Assembly: GCA_964195995.1 (NCBI GenBank)
Contig: CAXMQS010000066.1
Coordinates: 1-37,885, forward strand
Direction: 5' to 3'
Origin: CAXMQS01 sp964195995
GTDB taxonomy: Bacteria > Actinomycetota > Acidimicrobiia > Spongiisociales > JAOTWH01
DNA: 37,885 bases
Within the stretch, counting starts at the first letter, position 1. The number at the start of each line of letters is the position of its first letter. Under the pieces are notes generated by a model that made no database searches, had not been told where the DNA came from, and worked only from the letters and a program-made list of their open reading frames with translations. This document shows positions 1 to 7,283 of this stretch, piece after piece. The position numbers and the translations under genes were made by a program.

Positions 1-251
1 TACGGGCCGACTTTTCCGCAATGTTTGCACTCACGGTCCTTTGGGGCCACCGGCTCCGAGCAATTGGAGCACTTGGCGGACTCTGGCTTGACGGCTGGTT
101 TGCCGCGGAATCGCGCCAGCATCCCGCGACGCCGCGGTACCTCAAACCTATGGCCTTCGACGCACATGAACCGCTTGCTGCGAGTGTTTCCTAGGCGCTC
201 GACATCTGCACACCCACACTGAGGGCAGTTAGGCAGTGGAGTCTGATACAT
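1..251 (-). CDS. Zinc-ribbon protein, C-terminal part cut by window edge
   Basis: Reading right to left, an ATG at 251 follows a near-perfect Shine-Dalgarno (AAGGAGGTG, bases 255-263) and opens a frame that runs off the left end; 83 codons are visible. Two Cys-rich modules are present. The first has C9-x2-C12, with C30 and H34 as possible further ligands; the second is C61-x2-C64 and C75-x2-C78, a rubredoxin-like zinc ribbon (CSNCSEPVAPKDRECKHCG). The segment between them is Arg/Lys rich. This looks like a small nucleic-acid- or protein-binding zinc-ribbon protein, but the family cannot be named and the C-terminus is missing. It lies 109 bp downstream of the lipoprotein gene on the same strand. 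Confidence 0.7.
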   Translation of the reverse strand, partial: MYQTPLPNCPQCGCADVERLGNTRSKRFMCVEGHRFEVPRRRGMLARFRGKPAVKPESAKCSNCSEPVAPKDRECKHCGKVGP

Positions 252-360
252 CACACCTCCTTCCGTCGATCAGCTCACTCCCACGGTGCCTCGGACCGAT
301 CGCTCGGGCCAGGGGCAAAAGGCCTTCACGAGTCACAAGCTCCGGATCGCGCGATCACCG

Positions 361-1815
361 CTATGGCGCCGTCACCATCAACGCTGGATCGTTGATGTCG
401 GACACCGTGAACTCGATTGAAACGGTCACGGAGTTGCCTGCGAACTCGGTGAACTCATCGCCGAAGGCATCGGCGAACTCTCGCGCCGATCCCGACAGGT
501 CGAGAACCAGTGATCGGGTCCAGGGGTTGACTGCGTCGACGATGACCTCGAAGCGATCGACCTCGATCGGAGAGCCCTCCGGTATGAATCCGATGCTGGC
601 CGCGGACGCGGCGTCGAGCGTGAACATGATCGATGGCTCACCGTCATGGATGACCTCGACGATGGGCCTTCCGGCGAGGATGACGTCGAGGCCGGATGCC
701 AGCAGCTCTATTGGCCAGCCGGGACAGTAAATGAGATCGATCGCCGTGTTGAAGGCATCGCGCGACGTCGACTCGAAGGCCGGCTCGGGAGCGTTGGCAT
801 CGAGAATCTGCACATCGTTGCCGACGATCACGTAGCGCCGGTCGGCACCCAGGCCCTCGAGATCGAAGACCAGCCGGCATTCGAGCGCCTCACCGACGAT
901 ATCTACGCCTGATGCAACGATCGTCGCTGTACTCCTCCCCTTTTCAACGGTTTGGCGATACTCGAACCTGTATGCGGTTAATGCCTCCAGGGTCGGCGGA
1001 GGCTCGGGTGGCACCAGCTCCCCATCGAGCACACTGCCGATTCGATCCCGCAGAGCTTCGGCCAACTGAATAGCCCGCAGTCGCCTGTCGCCGTCGTCTG
1101 GGTGGACAACGGCCACGAATCCGAGGAGACGGCCCACCCGCACCACAACCAGCGTCTGGAAGCGGACGATGTCATCCCCAACATCCTCAGTCAGAACAAG
1201 CCCGATGGTCTCGGTACCGATGTCATCCAACGCGAACGACTCCGCCCCTATGACCTCGAGGTCGTCTGGAATCCCTCCGCCGATGCCCTTGGCTGCGTCC
1301 TGGACGAAGTCTGCCAGGTAGGCCGAGGCCCCCTCGTCCGTGTCGAAGAGGCTCACCCAAGAGTGCAGCGACGCGATGTCGCTGGCACCGACGCGAACAG
1401 AGCGTGGCCGCAACTCGGCTCTGGCACCGATGGAGCGGCCGAAGGAGGCGATGTCGTCAGCTTCATCAGAGGGATCCTGCAGTGTCTTGCGAGCCAGCTC
1501 GAGATTGGCCTCGGTGGCAACCGATACATCTTCGAACCCCTGGTAAGCCTCCCCGAGGCTGTCCGCCGTAAGCGTCATCAGCACCAGCTGGGCGTCGGTG
1601 ATCTCCCCGGCCGTTGTTGGGTCGGTGACCACGACGGTGGTCGGCGTTGGGATCGTTGTCGTGGTTGTGGTGGTGGTCGAGGTCGTCGTCGTTGTGCTCA
1701 CAGGAGGGGCTTCGGTCGCTGTGGGCACAGGTGCCGCCGTCGTGACCGGCGTCGCAGTGGTTGTGCACGCAGTGGCTGCGAGCAACAGAGCAATGAGTGA
1801 TGGCGCTCGGCGCAG
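361..1815 (-). CDS. Predicted secreted lipoprotein with Thr-rich linker, unknown function
   Basis: A frame of about 484 codons. The N-terminus reads (M)RRAPSLIALLLAATAC: two arginines, a hydrophobic core and a cysteine at residue 17 after A-T-A, a plausible lipobox though position -3 is Ala rather than Leu. A low-complexity Thr/Pro/Val linker follows (about residues 30-65), as in many actinobacterial lipoproteins that hold a domain away from the membrane. The remaining 400 residues look globular and acidic and match no family I recognise. Start choice: an in-frame TAG lies at 1825-1827. The only good start after it is CTG at 1815, with GGAGG five bases upstream. The alternative TTG at 1785 would fall inside the signal peptide and destroy it. 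Divergent from the acyl-CoA dehydrogenase. Confidence 0.75.
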   Translation of the reverse strand: MRRAPSLIALLLAATACTTTATPVTTAAPVPTATEAPPVSTTTTTSTTTTTTTTIPTPTTVVVTDPTTAGEITDAQLVLMTLTADSLGEAYQGFEDVSVATEANLELARKTLQDPSDEADDIASFGRSIGARAELRPRSVRVGASDIASLHSWVSLFDTDEGASAYLADFVQDAAKGIGGGIPDDLEVIGAESFALDDIGTETIGLVLTEDVGDDIVRFQTLVVVRVGRLLGFVAVVHPDDGDRRLRAIQLAEALRDRIGSVLDGELVPPEPPPTLEALTAYRFEYRQTVEKGRSTATIVASGVDIVGEALECRLVFDLEGLGADRRYVIVGNDVQILDANAPEPAFESTSRDAFNTAIDLIYCPGWPIELLASGLDVILAGRPIVEVIHDGEPSIMFTLDAASAASIGFIPEGSPIEVDRFEVIVDAVNPWTRSLVLDLSGSAREFADAFGDEFTEFAGNSVTVSIEFTVSDINDPALMVTAP

Positions 1816-1860
1816 GGTGTCCTCCTACCGCCGCGATGGTATCGGCAGCGTGCCATTGGC

Positions 1861-1866
1861 TATCGT
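1861..1866 (+). promoter_or_regulatory. Probable -10 box (TATCGT) for leaderless acyl-CoA dehydrogenase mRNA
   Basis: TATCGT fits the actinobacterial TANNNT -10 consensus and ends 8 nt before the GTG at 1875. No ribosome binding site precedes that GTG, so transcription probably starts at or next to the start codon. Confidence 0.5.
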
Positions 1867-1874
1867 CTCGAATC

Positions 1875-3080
1875 GTGCAGCCAAAAGATTCGCCACAAGA
1901 GGCCGCGTTTCGCTCTGATGCGGCCGCCTGGCTCGACGCCAACGCCACCCGCCGCACCGAGCCAACCGTCATCGTCTCGTCCATCGTGGCCGAGTGGACG
2001 CCAGACGAGGAGGTCGAGGGGCTGGCGATCGCCCGTGCCTGGCAGCGCACCAAGTTCGACGCGGGATGGGCTGGCATCCGTTGGTCAAAGGAGCACGGGG
2101 GACGCGGCGGCACCGGGATGGAAGCCGTCATCTTCCGTCAGGAGGAGTTGCGCTACGACGTCCCTGCAGACGCTCTAGCCGTTGGGCTCGATTGGCTGGG
2201 ACCTGCAGTCGCCGAGTTCGCCGAGACCGACCTCGCCGTCGAGGTCCTGCCGACGCTTCTCTCTGGTGACTCAGTCTGGTGCCAACTCTTCTCGGAACCG
2301 GCTGCCGGCTCCGACCTGGCTGGTCTCGAGACGAAGGCTGAACGTGACGGCGACGAGTGGACCATCAGCGGCCAAAAGGTGTGGACGACCCTCGCCCACC
2401 TCGCAGACCGCGGCCTCCTCATCGCCCGCCACGACTCGAACGCCGCCAAGCACCGCGGCCTGACGGCCTTCCTTGTCGACATGGACGCGCCGGGGATAAC
2501 GGTCAACCCGGTGCGCCAGATGACCGGAGCAGCCAACTTCAACGAGGTGTTCTTCGACGGGGTGCGCGTTCCGGACGGCCAGAGGGTCGGTGAGGTCGGA
2601 GACGGGTGGCGGGTGGCACTAGGGGCGTTCCGCCATGAACGCTTCTCCGACTCCTTCTCGAACACCGACGCCATCGACGCCCTCGCCGCGTTGATGGGCC
2701 AAGCCGAGCGATCGGGGTCACAACGCGACCGTTTCGCCAGCCTCTACGCCAGGTCGCAAGCCTTGCGCTACACCGGTCTCCGACTGTTGACCGACATCTC
2801 GAAGGGTCGACCGATTGGAGCCGAGGGGTCTGTCCTCAAGCTGGCGGGACCCGAACTCCTCTCGGACATCTACGAGCTGGGACTCGAGCTACAGGGGCCG
2901 TCGGCAGCGCTGGCGACAGGCGATGAGTGGCGGGCCGCCTTTCTCGGGATCCCCGGCATGATCGTCGGTGGCGGCACTCCCCCCATTCAGCGCAACATCA
3001 TCGGCGAGCAGCTACTTGGTCTCCCCGGGGACATTCGAGTCGACAAGGACATGCCGTTTAGCGAGACCCCGAACCGCTAG
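1875..3080 (+). CDS. Acyl-CoA dehydrogenase (FadE-type)
   Basis: FAD-dependent alpha,beta-dehydrogenation of an acyl-CoA, feeding electrons to ETF (an etfBA pair lies at 15966-17665). The 401-residue protein has the family order: N-terminal helical domain, the middle beta-domain signature WCQLFSEPAAGSDLAGL, and a C-terminal helical domain ending in GGGTPPIQRNIIGEQLLGLP. The usual YEG(T) glutamate is absent. An Arg-His-Glu-Arg motif earlier in the C-terminal domain could supply the base, as in isovaleryl-CoA-type enzymes; this is inference. The frame stays open upstream to 1797, but GTG 1875 gives the natural N-terminus (QPKDSPQEAAFRSDAAAWL) and sits behind a -10 box. The substrate cannot be inferred. 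Its TAG shares bases with the stop of the convergent next gene. Confidence 0.9.
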   Translation: MQPKDSPQEAAFRSDAAAWLDANATRRTEPTVIVSSIVAEWTPDEEVEGLAIARAWQRTKFDAGWAGIRWSKEHGGRGGTGMEAVIFRQEELRYDVPADALAVGLDWLGPAVAEFAETDLAVEVLPTLLSGDSVWCQLFSEPAAGSDLAGLETKAERDGDEWTISGQKVWTTLAHLADRGLLIARHDSNAAKHRGLTAFLVDMDAPGITVNPVRQMTGAANFNEVFFDGVRVPDGQRVGEVGDGWRVALGAFRHERFSDSFSNTDAIDALAALMGQAERSGSQRDRFASLYARSQALRYTGLRLLTDISKGRPIGAEGSVLKLAGPELLSDIYELGLELQGPSAALATGDEWRAAFLGIPGMIVGGGTPPIQRNIIGEQLLGLPGDIRVDKDMPFSETPNR

Positions 3081-3628
3081 CTCTCCTTGAGGGTGACGGC
3101 GGTGCCGGTGACCGTAACGATCATGCGATGGTCGATGGGCGTGTAGTCGAGCTCGCAGGCGACAACGGCGTGGGCCCCCCGAGTGACCGCTGAGTCGACA
3201 AGAGAACCCATGGCGACAAGACGTGCCTGTTCCAGCACAGTCCCCAGCGCATCCTCTGTCACGTCGATGCGGGCAGTCGCCTCGCCGCTGACCACACCCA
3301 GGTAGGTGTCGATGTCCCAGTCCTCGAAGGTCGTGGTCGTGGTGACGATCGGCCGCCAATTCCCCTCGTCGCCGGCCCATCCTTGGGCTGCGTCCCGCCA
3401 GTGAGCGCCCCAGCGAGCTCCGAGACCGAAGTCTCTCTCCGGGCCCTCGGCCTCGTCGACTTCGTAACGAGGCGTGATATCGACAACGGCCGGTTCCGTG
3501 ATGGGGTGAACGTTGGACGTCGTCGCGGCGGGGTGCAAGGCCCTGGCGGTCTCCATGGCCTGCGACAGACGATTGCCAGGGGCGGTGATACGAGTACGAC
3601 TCGTCAGATATTGGCCCCAGTAGTCCAT
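3077..3628 (-). CDS. YbjQ/UPF0145-like heavy-metal-binding-domain protein
   Basis: 183 residues. The C-terminal 85 residues match the YbjQ (UPF0145) fold: TTTTFEDWDIDTYLGVVSGEA, then an alanine-rich helix, HAVVACELDYTP and a final strand with MIVTVTGTAVTL. This family is predicted to form pentamers and is often labelled heavy-metal binding, without a proven role. The N-terminal 90 residues (WGQYLTSRT...) are specific to this protein and not recognised. The ATG at 3628 follows GGAGA at proper spacing; the longer frame to 3775 would run into trmD. Its stop (CTA on the + strand, 3077-3079) overlaps the TAG of the acyl-CoA dehydrogenase. Divergent from trmD with 46 bp between. Confidence 0.75.
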   Translation of the reverse strand: MDYWGQYLTSRTRITAPGNRLSQAMETARALHPAATTSNVHPITEPAVVDITPRYEVDEAEGPERDFGLGARWGAHWRDAAQGWAGDEGNWRPIVTTTTTFEDWDIDTYLGVVSGEATARIDVTEDALGTVLEQARLVAMGSLVDSAVTRGAHAVVACELDYTPIDHRMIVTVTGTAVTLKES

Positions 3629-3662
3629 AGGTTCTCCGCTCAACGTCAGCGCGCGGCGAGGA

Positions 3663-3668
3663 TAACCT
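3663..3668 (+). promoter_or_regulatory. Probable -10 box (TAACCT) for leaderless trmD mRNA
   Basis: TAACCT (TANNNT) ends exactly 6 nt before the GTG start of trmD, which has no ribosome binding site. The gene therefore appears to begin its own transcript here. Confidence 0.55.
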
Positions 3669-3674
3669 GCCGAC

Positions 3675-4340
3675 GTGGACATCCATGTGATTTCCATATT
3701 CCCCGAGTACTTCTCCGGTCCCCTGGACACCAGTTTGGTCGGCAAGGCGATCGGCTCCGGAGCTCTCACCATCACTGTTCACGATCTTCGTGAGCACGGC
3801 GCCGGCGCGCACCGAGCGGTCGACGACGCTCCGTTCGGAGGAGGCGCCGGCATGGTCATGGCAATCGAACCCCTGGCGAAGGCGCTCGATCCCCTCGCCG
3901 ATACCCACCGGGTTCTCCTCGCTGCCGCCGGCAAGAGGATGCAGCAAGCAGACCTCGACCGCCTCGCCAGGATGGACTCGGTCACTCTGATCTGTGGTCG
4001 CTACGAGGGAGTCGACGAACGGGTTGCCGAGAATCTCGTAAACGAGGAGCTATCACTTGGCGACTACGTTCTGCTGGGTGGTGAGGTCGGCGCTCTGGCC
4101 ATCATCGAGGGTGTTGCCCGCCTCCTACCGGGTGTCGTCGGCAATCCGGAGTCCACAGAACACGAGAGCTTTCGCAACAACCTCGTTGAGGAGCCCCAGT
4201 ACACGAGGCCGGCCTCATTTCGAGGGTGGGAGGTCCCCGAGGTCCTGCTGTCTGGGGACCACGGAGCCATCGAAGACTGGCGCCAGAAACAGCGACGTTC
4301 GCGAACCGCAGAGCGGCGCCCCGACTTCAAGAACGAATAG
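3675..4340 (+). CDS. trmD: tRNA (guanine-N1)-methyltransferase TrmD
   Basis: Methylates G37 next to the anticodon of tRNAs with SAM, preventing +1 frameshifting. The 221-residue protein shows the SPOUT-knot signatures: MDIHVISIFPEYF at the N-terminus, FGGGAGMVM, ICGRYEGVDERV and SLGDYVLLGGEVGAL. The tail GNPESTEHESF...YTRPASFRGWEVPEVLLSG is also typical. It starts with GTG. rplS follows 59 bp downstream, as in most bacteria. The usual upstream partners (rpsP, KH-domain gene, rimM) are absent: the YbjQ-like gene lies immediately upstream in the opposite direction, so this is the head of its operon here. Confidence 0.97.
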   Translation: MDIHVISIFPEYFSGPLDTSLVGKAIGSGALTITVHDLREHGAGAHRAVDDAPFGGGAGMVMAIEPLAKALDPLADTHRVLLAAAGKRMQQADLDRLARMDSVTLICGRYEGVDERVAENLVNEELSLGDYVLLGGEVGALAIIEGVARLLPGVVGNPESTEHESFRNNLVEEPQYTRPASFRGWEVPEVLLSGDHGAIEDWRQKQRRSRTAERRPDFKNE

Positions 4341-4399
4341 CCGGAGGCCAGCGAGGTCGATACACTCCGCTGCCGCTCGGGCACGCCCGGAGGACTCCT

Positions 4400-4747
4400 A
4401 TGAACACCCTAAAGAAGCTGGAAAACGCTCGCCTCCGCGACGACATACCCGACTTCTCGCCTGGCGACACCGTCAAGGTGTACGTGCGCGTCCTCGAAGG
4501 CGGTCGTGAGCGCGTTCAGGTGTACGAAGGCGTCGTCATCGGACGCTCCGGCGGCGGCCTGCGCGAGACCTTCACGGTACGCAAGATCAGCTTCGGAGTT
4601 GGGGTTGAGCGCATCTTCCCCGTCCATGCACCGATCATCTCCAAGCTCGAGGTAACCCGCAAGGGCAAGGTGCGTCGCGCCAAGCTGTACTACCTACGCG
4701 ATCGTGTTGGGCGCGCGACACGCATCAAGGAGAAGCGGGACCAGTAA
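4400..4747 (+). CDS. rplS: 50S ribosomal protein L19 (bL19)
   Basis: 115 residues, the normal size. Diagnostic segments are FSPGDTVKVYVRVLEGGRER, VYEGVVIGRSGGGLRETFTV, GVGVERIFPVHAPII and RRAKLYYLRDRVGRATRIKE. bL19 lies at the 30S-50S interface. The ATG at 4400 follows GGAGG, which decides against longer readings of the frame that begin inside trmD. lepB starts 5 bp after its stop, so the two are almost certainly co-transcribed. Confidence 0.97.
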   Translation: MNTLKKLENARLRDDIPDFSPGDTVKVYVRVLEGGRERVQVYEGVVIGRSGGGLRETFTVRKISFGVGVERIFPVHAPIISKLEVTRKGKVRRAKLYYLRDRVGRATRIKEKRDQ

Positions 4748-4752
4748 CCCCA

Positions 4753-5466
4753 GTGAGCAGCAGACCTCCCTGGGTAGAGCCGTCGCCTGAAGACGCAGGG
4801 CCCGCCGCCGACGTAGAACCAGCTCCCGACGATCCCTTAGTGCGACTGCGCGCCCGCGCCGTTGAGGGGTCGGAGGACAAGAAGGCCCGCAAGTCCTTTT
4901 GGCGAGAGCTACCACTCCTCGTCCTCATAGCGCTCATCGTCGCCGTCGTCATCAAGACCTTCTTGGTGCAGGCGTTCTTCATCGAGTCCGGGTCGATGCG
5001 CGACACGCTCATCGAGGGTGACCGGGTCATGGTCAACAAGCTGTCCTATCGCTTCGGAGAGCCGGAAAGGGCCGACGTCATCGTTTTCGACCCCCCCGGC
5101 GGGAACGGCAACGATGGTGAGTCGCTTCCGTCAAAGGTGCTGCGCAACGTCGCCGAGTCCATCGGCCTGAGCCAGCCGGCGTCGGAGTTCATCAAGAGGG
5201 TGATCGCTACCGAGGGCGAGACCATCGAGATCCGAGACAACCAGGTCGTCGTCGACGGCACCGCGCTAGTCGAGCCCTACCTCGACGCCAACGTTCGCAT
5301 GCCCGACTTCGGGCCGGAGACCGTCCCCGATAATCACGTCTTCGTTATGGGCGACAACCGCTCCCAGAGCAGAGACAGCAGATTCTTCGGGTCCATTCCG
5401 ACCAACACCATCGTCGGCAGAGCGTTCGTGACCGTGTGGCCTCCGAGCCGCTGGGACGGCCTGTGA
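4753..5466 (+). CDS. lepB: Signal peptidase I
   Basis: Membrane-bound serine protease that removes signal peptides from exported proteins. 237 residues: a cytoplasmic Pro/Asp-rich tail (1-50), one transmembrane helix (about 53-75) and an extracellular catalytic domain. The nucleophile Ser81 is in ESGSMRDTL and the general base Lys148 in FIKRVIATEGE. The box GDNRSQSRDSRFFG near the C-terminus completes the family signature. Start GTG at 4753. In many actinobacteria rnhB lies between lepB and DUF2469; here only 102 bp separate them and no rnhB is present. Confidence 0.96.
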   Translation: MSSRPPWVEPSPEDAGPAADVEPAPDDPLVRLRARAVEGSEDKKARKSFWRELPLLVLIALIVAVVIKTFLVQAFFIESGSMRDTLIEGDRVMVNKLSYRFGEPERADVIVFDPPGGNGNDGESLPSKVLRNVAESIGLSQPASEFIKRVIATEGETIEIRDNQVVVDGTALVEPYLDANVRMPDFGPETVPDNHVFVMGDNRSQSRDSRFFGSIPTNTIVGRAFVTVWPPSRWDGL

Positions 5467-5537
5467 CCTGTCACACTCGGTCACTACACCTGTGCCCATG
5501 GACATCAATGACGCAGGCGACACGGGTCGGGGCCGGG

Positions 5538-5543
5538 TATCAT
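5538..5543 (+). promoter_or_regulatory. Possible -10 box (TATCAT) upstream of the DUF2469 gene
   Basis: TATCAT fits TANNNT in the 102-bp gap after lepB. The start codon is 25 nt further on and is preceded by AAGGAG, so this would give a conventional leadered transcript. No clear -35 element. Confidence 0.35.
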
Positions 5544-5568
5544 CCTCGCCAACAGCAAGGAGCAGCCG

Positions 5569-5865
5569 ATGGGTGAAGAAGACCTCGAGAGATATGAGAC
5601 CGAGGTCGAGCTGCAAATCTACCAGGAGTACCGCGACGTGCTCCCGCTGTTCCGCTTCGTGGTTGAGACCGAACGCCGCTTCTATCTCGCCAACGGCGTT
5701 CAGGTCAACACCAAGTCGGCCGACGGCGCGACCTACTTCGAGATAGAGCTCGAGGACGCGTGGGTTTGGGACATGTACCGCCCGGCTCGCTTTCTCCGCA
5801 AGGTCAGAGTGATGAGCTTTCGCGACGTCAACATCGAGGAGCTCGAGCCCTCAGCGCGGCTCTAA
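5569..5865 (+). CDS. DUF2469 family protein
   Basis: 98 residues matching the actinobacteria-specific DUF2469 family: GEEDLERYETEVELQIYQEY, then VVETERRFYLANGVQV, an acidic FEIELEDAWVWDMYRP segment and FLRKVRVMSFRDVNIEEL. The family is small, acidic and presumed cytoplasmic, with unknown function; it is almost always found between lepB/rnhB and yraN, as here. ATG 5569 follows AAGGAG with 6 nt spacing. It is one of the best taxonomic markers in the window for Actinobacteria. Confidence 0.92.
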   Translation: MGEEDLERYETEVELQIYQEYRDVLPLFRFVVETERRFYLANGVQVNTKSADGATYFEIELEDAWVWDMYRPARFLRKVRVMSFRDVNIEELEPSARL

Positions 5866-5879
5866 GCGACCGCCTCGAC

Positions 5880-6188
5880 CTGGCTCGATTCGGGGAGTCG
5901 ATCGCAACTCGCTTCCTGCGTCGCCGCGGCTTGACCATCGCCCATCGCAACCATCGGGTAGGCCGCGGCGAGATCGACATCATCGCCACCGACGGCAAGC
6001 GCCGAGTTGCCGTCGAAGTCAAGACCCGGCGCGCCGGGTCGGTTGACCCCGTCGAGTCATTCACCCCCGCCAAGTCACAACAGGTGCGTCAACTCGCAAG
6101 CCAACTCGGCATCGGGCGTATCGACCTAGTAGCCGTCACCGTCGGTTCGCAGTTCGTCGACGTGCGCTGGCTGCCGCAGATCGCTTAG
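5880..6188 (+). CDS. YraN/UPF0102 family endonuclease-like protein
   Basis: Restriction-endonuclease-fold protein of the UPF0102 (YraN) family. Signatures: GESIATRFLRRRGLTIAHRN, then GRGEIDIIATDGKRRVAVEVK, where E-D...E-x-K is the nuclease-type active-site pattern. The start is uncertain. In this frame the only ATG/GTG/TTG is GTG 5760, which lies 106 bp inside the DUF2469 gene and would add about 40 residues with no family resemblance. Family alignment points to about 5880, where the codon is CTG and the product would be about 102 residues. No clear ribosome binding site; translation may be coupled to DUF2469, whose stop is 14 bp upstream. Confidence 0.85.
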   Translation: MARFGESIATRFLRRRGLTIAHRNHRVGRGEIDIIATDGKRRVAVEVKTRRAGSVDPVESFTPAKSQQVRQLASQLGIGRIDLVAVTVGSQFVDVRWLPQIA

Positions 6189-6385
6189 TGCCGCCGCTGT
6201 CGGAGCTCTTTGAACCAGCAGCCGCGGTGCCAGTGGCGTCGTAGGTCGGGCGCGTCCTCGGGGACGACTACCAGGTGACCAACTCCAGGCTCAATAGCCG
6301 CCTCGCATCCCGGGCATAGGTAGCGCTTGCGCGCGGCGTAGGGCTGGACCAGGGAGACTTCTTCTATCCCGAAAGGGCCGCCCAT
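6185..6385 (-). CDS. Small conserved Cys/His protein of actinobacterial type
   Basis: 66 residues. Central motifs are VQPYAARKRYLCPGCEAAIEP and GVGHLVVVPEDAPDLRRHWH, followed by RGCW. I recall a small actinobacterial family with this pattern, sometimes misnamed ATP/GTP-binding protein. The CxxC, HWH and C residues suggest a metal site; the function is unknown. The ATG at 6385 lies inside the 3' end of the next upstream gene (22-bp overlap), so the pair is probably translationally coupled. Its TAA shares bases with the TAG of yraN in the convergent arrangement. Confidence 0.75.
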   Translation of the reverse strand: MGGPFGIEEVSLVQPYAARKRYLCPGCEAAIEPGVGHLVVVPEDAPDLRRHWHRGCWFKELRQRRH

Positions 6386-6477
6386 GCCACCAGTCCCAAC
6401 ACCGCGAGAACAGTCACTGCCATGATCGCGATATCCACGACGCTGTGGTCCTGCTGGTTGAAAGGGTTGAAGCCCAT
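6364..6477 (-). CDS. 37-residue single-pass membrane peptide
   Basis: A short frame read right to left from ATG 6477 to TAG 6366-6364. The product begins MGFNPFNQQDHSVVDIAIM and continues with a hydrophobic stretch (about residues 16-35, AVTVLAVLGLVAWAALSG). MGFNPF plus one membrane helix resembles small proteins I recall beside the Cys/His gene in other actinobacteria. It overlaps that gene by 22 bp in another frame. A TACCAT box 8 nt upstream of the ATG suggests leaderless transcription, divergent from the crotonase gene. Function unknown. Confidence 0.65.
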   Translation of the reverse strand: MGFNPFNQQDHSVVDIAIMAVTVLAVLGLVAWAALSG

Positions 6478-6485
6478 AGTGGGCG

Positions 6486-6491
6486 ATGGTA
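6486..6491 (-). promoter_or_regulatory. Probable -10 box (TACCAT) for the small membrane peptide operon
   Basis: On the minus strand TACCAT ends 8 nt before ATG 6477, with no ribosome binding site. It lies only 10 bp from the opposite-facing box of the crotonase gene. Confidence 0.45.
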
Positions 6492-6500
6492 CGGCCCATC

Positions 6501-6506
6501 TAGGCT
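6501..6506 (+). promoter_or_regulatory. Probable -10 box (TAGGCT) for leaderless crotonase-family mRNA
   Basis: TAGGCT ends exactly 6 nt before ATG 6513. The same hexamer occurs 6-7 nt upstream of two other starts in this window (33684 and 37702, both minus). Confidence 0.6.
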
Positions 6507-6512
6507 TGGCCG

Positions 6513-7283
6513 ATGTTCGACATTGCCGACACAGGACGAGTGCGCACCCTCACCATCAACAACCCCGAGCACAAGAACGCGATCCCAACCTCGGAGTGGC
6601 CGCAGCTCGCCGACCACCTCGAGTCCTTCGAGGCCTCGAATCAAAGGGCGCTCATCATCACCGGCGCTGGCGACGACTTCTGCTCGGGGGCCGACCTCGG
6701 TGGCAGCGAGTTCACGGATCACACGATCACGGCCCGTTACGCCGACATGGGAGTCGTGGGCAGGGCCGCCACTGCGCTGCATCGGATCTCCAAGCCAACT
6801 GTGGCGGCAGTCGAGGGAGTCGCCGTTGGTGCCGGCATGAACCTGGCACTCGCCTGCGACATCGTCATCGCCTCCCGCACTGCACGCTTCAGCGAGATCT
6901 TCGTGAAGCGCGGATTGACGGTCGACTTCGGGGGAACGTGGCTCCTCCCCCGCCTTGTAGGTCTTGCTGTCGCCCGTGACCTTGCCTTGACGGGGAGGAT
7001 GGTCAGCGGCGAGGAGGCGGCGACCCTCGGGCTGGTGTCGCGGGCGGTGGAGTCCGAAGCCCTGCAGGCCGACGCCATGGAAGTGGCGACCGGCTTGGCG
7101 ACGGGAGCACCGCTGGCACAGCGCTTCATAAAGACCGGGCTCAACCGGTCGCTCGACCTCACGTTCGAGCAAGCGCTGGCATATGAGGACCAGGCGCAGG
7201 CCATCTGCCTGTCTTCCGAAGACGTGGTCGAGGGGGTCAGCGCCTTTCTCTCCAAGCGCGACCCAGACTTCAAGGGCAGATGA
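6513..7283 (+). CDS. Enoyl-CoA hydratase/isomerase (crotonase) family protein, isomerase-like active site
   Basis: 256 residues with the crotonase fold. Acyl-CoA/oxyanion segments are GAGDDFCSGADL and VEGVAVGAGMNLALACD; the C-terminal part is AAPLAQRFIK-like, as is usual. Both glutamates that define true enoyl-CoA hydratases (rat E144 and E164) appear replaced, by N110 and F130. Instead GLTVDFGGTWLLPRLVG carries Asp138 in the position used by PaaG-type isomerases. A delta3-delta2 or related enoyl-CoA isomerisation is therefore more likely than hydration; this is inference from motif alignment by eye. Start ATG 6513 behind a TAGGCT box. Its stop overlaps the next ATG (ATGA), so it is coupled to the GNAT gene. 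Confidence 0.88.
   Translation: MFDIADTGRVRTLTINNPEHKNAIPTSEWPQLADHLESFEASNQRALIITGAGDDFCSGADLGGSEFTDHTITARYADMGVVGRAATALHRISKPTVAAVEGVAVGAGMNLALACDIVIASRTARFSEIFVKRGLTVDFGGTWLLPRLVGLAVARDLALTGRMVSGEEAATLGLVSRAVESEALQADAMEVATGLATGAPLAQRFIKTGLNRSLDLTFEQALAYEDQAQAICLSSEDVVEGVSAFLSKRDPDFKGR

Noticed and set aside
1590..1760. GT-rich low-complexity DNA resembling a microsatellite
   Set aside because: It simply encodes the Thr-rich linker of the lipoprotein on the other strand; the repeats are irregular at DNA level.
236..1800. Plus-strand open frames of 164 and 232 codons opposite the lipoprotein gene
   Set aside because: They are antisense to a frame with a clear signal peptide and Shine-Dalgarno. 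Their products are Arg/Gly/Ser-rich without motifs, as expected for shadows in high-GC DNA.
5467..5568. A hidden rnhB or other gene between lepB and DUF2469
   Set aside because: Only 102 bp, with no open frame of family-like sequence; it holds a possible -10 box and the ribosome binding site.
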